NCBI GenBank assembly: GCA_022766785.1
Contig: JALEOL010000057.1
Location: 1 to 64,000 of the forward strand
DNA: 64,000 bases
Direction of reading: 5' to 3'
Source of the DNA: Oscillospiraceae bacterium
Lineage (GTDB): Bacteria; Bacillota; Clostridia; Oscillospirales; Ruminococcaceae
Positions 61,725 through 64,000 of this stretch are shown piece by piece; the first letter of the stretch is position 1; each line of letters begins with the position of its first letter. The position numbers were made by a program, and so were the translations under genes. A model generated the notes under the pieces. That model did not search any database. It was not told where the DNA came from and saw only the letters and a program-made list of their open reading frames with translations.

Positions 61725-64000
61725 ATGAGCGAGAAGAAGCGCATCTGGGGCAAAAAGTCCGCGGCGGTCATCGCTTTTGCCGCGTCGCTGCTTGCTACTA
61801 ATACCGCGTCTGTATTAGCGGCAGGCGAGGAGACCCCGGGGGATCTCCGGGATCACACACTAACTGATCTTGACCACACCGGAGATGATGTTGTATACTA
61901 TGAGCTTGCTGAAAACGTTTATAGGGTGGACAGCAAGTCGCAGGCGGTCAATAATTTCTACGGCGTTATGAATACGGTGAACGATTTCGGGCTTTATGCC
62001 AAGTCCACCACGATCAACCACCTCGAGTGCAACGCCGCAGTTGAAAGCATAAACGAGTTCAATCTGCAGTACTGCAATATCGTGAGGACCGGTTCTATCG
62101 GTACCGGCAGATATACCGTGTACCTCGGCGCTGCTCCCACGAATACCAACAGGCTTGACATGGCGAGCATTCCTGCTGACGCTGATGTTGAGGTAGTGCT
62201 GAATTTCGGCTTTGAGCGTGAAGATACCGATAACGGCAACAGGGCTGGTTTCAACGCCAACGGTACGCATTATGAGCTGCTGAATGTCAACACGTCCAGG
62301 CTGACTATACGCAACCCCTATGCAGACGAGACGCAGTATGATATCCAGGGGACGCTGGATACTATCGCTGACAGCGGTGATAAGCTTCTTAAAGACGTTG
62401 GGAAGGTAAAGGGAACCACCAGCTTCCGCGCCGCTCTTGAGAGTGCATATGAGAATATCGTGAGCGGAAAGGTAAAGCCCGGTCAGACGATGATCATTAC
62501 CGCCGACGCGAACGACATCGCTTACAATCAGAATTATGAGAGCGCTCTGGTAAAGCTGCTTACTGAGAATAACGGGGTCAGCGTGATCATCAACGTTGAT
62601 ACCTCTGATTTTGAGGGAGATCACTTTGATTTCGGCAATATCAACGGAACAGCATTCAATAAGGGCTGTGCATATGTTGTATGGAACTTCGGCAGCTATG
62701 AGAAGGCGCTGAGCGCACCCGCCGGAGGAATTATTGCTGCGCCTTATGCGACCGTTTCTACCGACAGGGGTCATGTGAACGGCGCGCTTATCTGCGATAC
62801 ATTCAACCAGAATAACGAGATACATCAGGTCACAAGACCCAAGTATACAGAGCCTGATGTTCCTGAGCCCGTTGAACCCGATGATCCTACGACCGAGGAG
62901 TCTTCTGAGGAGACCACCGAAGAGCCGGACGCACCTACTACAGACGAGCCGGACGTACCGACTACAGACGAACCGGACGTACCTACCACGGACGAGCCGG
63001 ACGTACCTACTACAGACGAGCCGGACGTACCGACTACAGACGAACCGGACGTACCTACCACAGACGAGCCGGACGTACCTACTACAGACGAACCGGACGT
63101 ACCTACTACAGACGAGCCGGACGTACCTACTACAGACGAGCCGGACGCACCTACTACAGACGAACCGAACGTACCTACCACAGACGAGCCGGATGTACCT
63201 ACTACGGACGAGCCGGACGTACCTACTACAGACGAGCCGGACGTACCTACCACAGACGAACCGGACGTACCTACCACAGACGAGCCGGATGTACCTACCA
63301 CGGACGAACCGGACGTACCGACTACAGACGAGCCGGACGTACCTACTACAGACGAACCGGACGTTCCAACCACAGATGAGCCTGATGTTCCGACCACAGA
63401 TGAAACCACCGAGGAAACTACAGAGGAAACCACTGAGGAGCCTGATAAGCCTGTTGATCCTAAGGATCCCGATGAACCAGACGATCCTGTGAAGCCGGAA
63501 GACCCGGACGATCCCGATGAACCTGACGATCCTGTGAAGCCGGAAGTCCCGGACGATCCTATCGTGCCGGATTCACCTGTAAATCCTCCCAGACCGCCGA
63601 GACCTTCACGTCCTGACGATCCTGTTGACCCGATCGATCCTGTAATTCCGTCCGATCCGGAAACGCCGGTGGATCCTGACGAGCCTGTTACACCTACCGA
63701 TCCGGAGGTTCCGGACGATCCCGAACAGCCGGAGGATCCCGAGCTGCCGGAGGATCCCGATGATCCAGACGAACCTACTGACGATGTTGAGCCGATCTAT
63801 GATGATTCTGAGGAAGCAGACACAGACAGCGACGTTGATGACGCTGATCCCGACGAGGTAGAGTTCCTGCCGGACGATGTACCGCTGGGTGAGACCCCGG
63901 TAGATCATGATCCTAACAATCCCATTTATGATGATATCATTATTGATGATATCGGAGTTCCAATGGGAGAAAACCCCGACATGGGCGTCGAAGGCCCTGT
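61725..64000 (+). CDS. Choice-of-anchor-A surface protein with long PT/D-rich repeat (partial)
   Basis: At least 758 residues, open to the right edge and therefore missing from the ORF track. ATG at 61725 is 9 nt after GGAGG. A signal peptide (to about AGEETP) leads to a beta-helix-like domain: NNFYGVMNTVNDFGLYAKSTTINHLECNAAV is the choice-of-anchor-A signature, and NGCAYVVWNFGSYEKAL-type strands close it near 370. A run of about 20 TTDEPDVP repeats follows (62933-63405), then DDPDEP/VDPx-rich sequence. The family is secreted and often wall-attached; the anchor itself lies beyond the window. Confidence 0.85.
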   Translation, partial: MSEKKRIWGKKSAAVIAFAASLLATNTASVLAAGEETPGDLRDHTLTDLDHTGDDVVYYELAENVYRVDSKSQAVNNFYGVMNTVNDFGLYAKSTTINHLECNAAVESINEFNLQYCNIVRTGSIGTGRYTVYLGAAPTNTNRLDMASIPADADVEVVLNFGFEREDTDNGNRAGFNANGTHYELLNVNTSRLTIRNPYADETQYDIQGTLDTIADSGDKLLKDVGKVKGTTSFRAALESAYENIVSGKVKPGQTMIITADANDIAYNQNYESALVKLLTENNGVSVIINVDTSDFEGDHFDFGNINGTAFNKGCAYVVWNFGSYEKALSAPAGGIIAAPYATVSTDRGHVNGALICDTFNQNNEIHQVTRPKYTEPDVPEPVEPDDPTTEESSEETTEEPDAPTTDEPDVPTTDEPDVPTTDEPDVPTTDEPDVPTTDEPDVPTTDEPDVPTTDEPDVPTTDEPDVPTTDEPDAPTTDEPNVPTTDEPDVPTTDEPDVPTTDEPDVPTTDEPDVPTTDEPDVPTTDEPDVPTTDEPDVPTTDEPDVPTTDEPDVPTTDETTEETTEETTEEPDKPVDPKDPDEPDDPVKPEDPDDPDEPDDPVKPEVPDDPIVPDSPVNPPRPPRPSRPDDPVDPIDPVIPSDPETPVDPDEPVTPTDPEVPDDPEQPEDPELPEDPDDPDEPTDDVEPIYDDSEEADTDSDVDDADPDEVEFLPDDVPLGETPVDHDPNNPIYDDIIIDDIGVPMGENPDMGVEGP
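62933..63405. repeat. 24-nt tandem repeat coding for TTDEPDVP
   Basis: About 20 units of GACGAGCCGGACGTACCTAC type differing by synonymous changes (GAG/GAA, CTA/CCG, ACA/ACG) and a few N/A substitutions. Such arrays change copy number easily. The long minus-strand and +3 frames over it are by-products of the repeat. Confidence 0.9.

Noticed and set aside
62933-63405. CRISPR array
   Set aside because: The units are contiguous 24-nt coding repeats with synonymous variation and no spacers.
61860-63433. Minus-strand ORFs of 321 and 202 aa, and the + frame ORF at 62857-63492
   Set aside because: They are shadows of the choice-of-anchor-A gene, which is open to the window edge and therefore absent from the track. 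The SVVGTSGS and TYLLQTSR repeats are only other readings of the 24-nt tandem repeat.

Overview
The window reads as chromosomal DNA of a gut-type, Ruminococcus-like member of the Oscillospiraceae (Clostridia, Firmicutes). This rests on the low-GC-Gram-positive order rimP-nusA-ylxR-ylxQ-infB-rbfA-nrnA-truB-ribF, strong SD sequences with frequent TTG/GTG starts, canonical sigma-A promoters, a ClpE-type ATPase, an EF-P 5-aminopentanone reductase, an NPDTG cell-wall anchor and a choice-of-anchor-A surface protein. The species cannot be named from sequence alone. Coding density is high and almost everything lies on the + strand.

Layout. 1-1.5 kb: the tail of a large serine recombinase, a tRNA-Pro(CGG) on the minus strand and a decayed IS481-like transposase. 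1.27-3.2 kb: an XRE regulator divergent from a wall-anchored secreted protein, with two identical operators on the shared promoter region. 3.2-12.2 kb: the translation/transcription operon rimP to ribF. 12.3-19.4 kb: gltX, a Gld-type ABC system with a DUF4340 protein, and a small conserved protein. 19.4-26.7 kb: a TatD-linked radical SAM protein, ruvC-ruvA-TPR-ruvB, glmM, an Imm1-like protein and a RlmI-like methyltransferase. 27-32.7 kb: fused EcfA, EcfT, truA, a DUF5711 protein and a CvpA protein. 33.1-36.2 kb: ClpE-like ATPase and EF-P reductase. 36.3-38.3 kb: OadG and OadB of a sodium pump. 38.3-41 kb: PyrB fused to a PyrI-type zinc ribbon, a membrane HEXXH protein and a RACo-like ASKHA protein. 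41-44.3 kb: L19 leader, rplS, lepB, rbgA, rnhB, yraN. 44.3-50.4 kb: thrC, a phosphoesterase, tig-clpP-clpX and an MGMT-fold protein. 50.4-51 kb: an intergenic region with a G-quadruplex tract, RNA-like hairpins and a 44-aa membrane peptide. 51-56.2 kb: a two-gene cytosolic module with a six-hairpin glycosidase-like protein and a CapA/double-DUF6270 giant. 56.3-61.5 kb: a transglutaminase lipoprotein and a minimal type IV pilus/T2S-like cluster (GspF, four pilin-like proteins, PilT). 61.7 kb to the end: a choice-of-anchor-A surface protein that runs off the window.

Non-coding structure is rich. Three copies of one inverted-repeat (MITE-like) element with GGAATTCGGAAT-type ends sit at 8.77, 23.88 and 26.73 kb, in both orientations. 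A separate ~390-bp element with TATGGCAATACC ends lies at 32.66-33.05 kb and contains four TTTGGCGCAA boxes arranged as two palindromes.

Most likely undescribed material: the 51-56 kb two-gene module, the streamlined pilus cluster that follows it, the standalone RACo-like protein paired with a membrane HEXXH protein, and the structured region at 50.5-50.85 kb.
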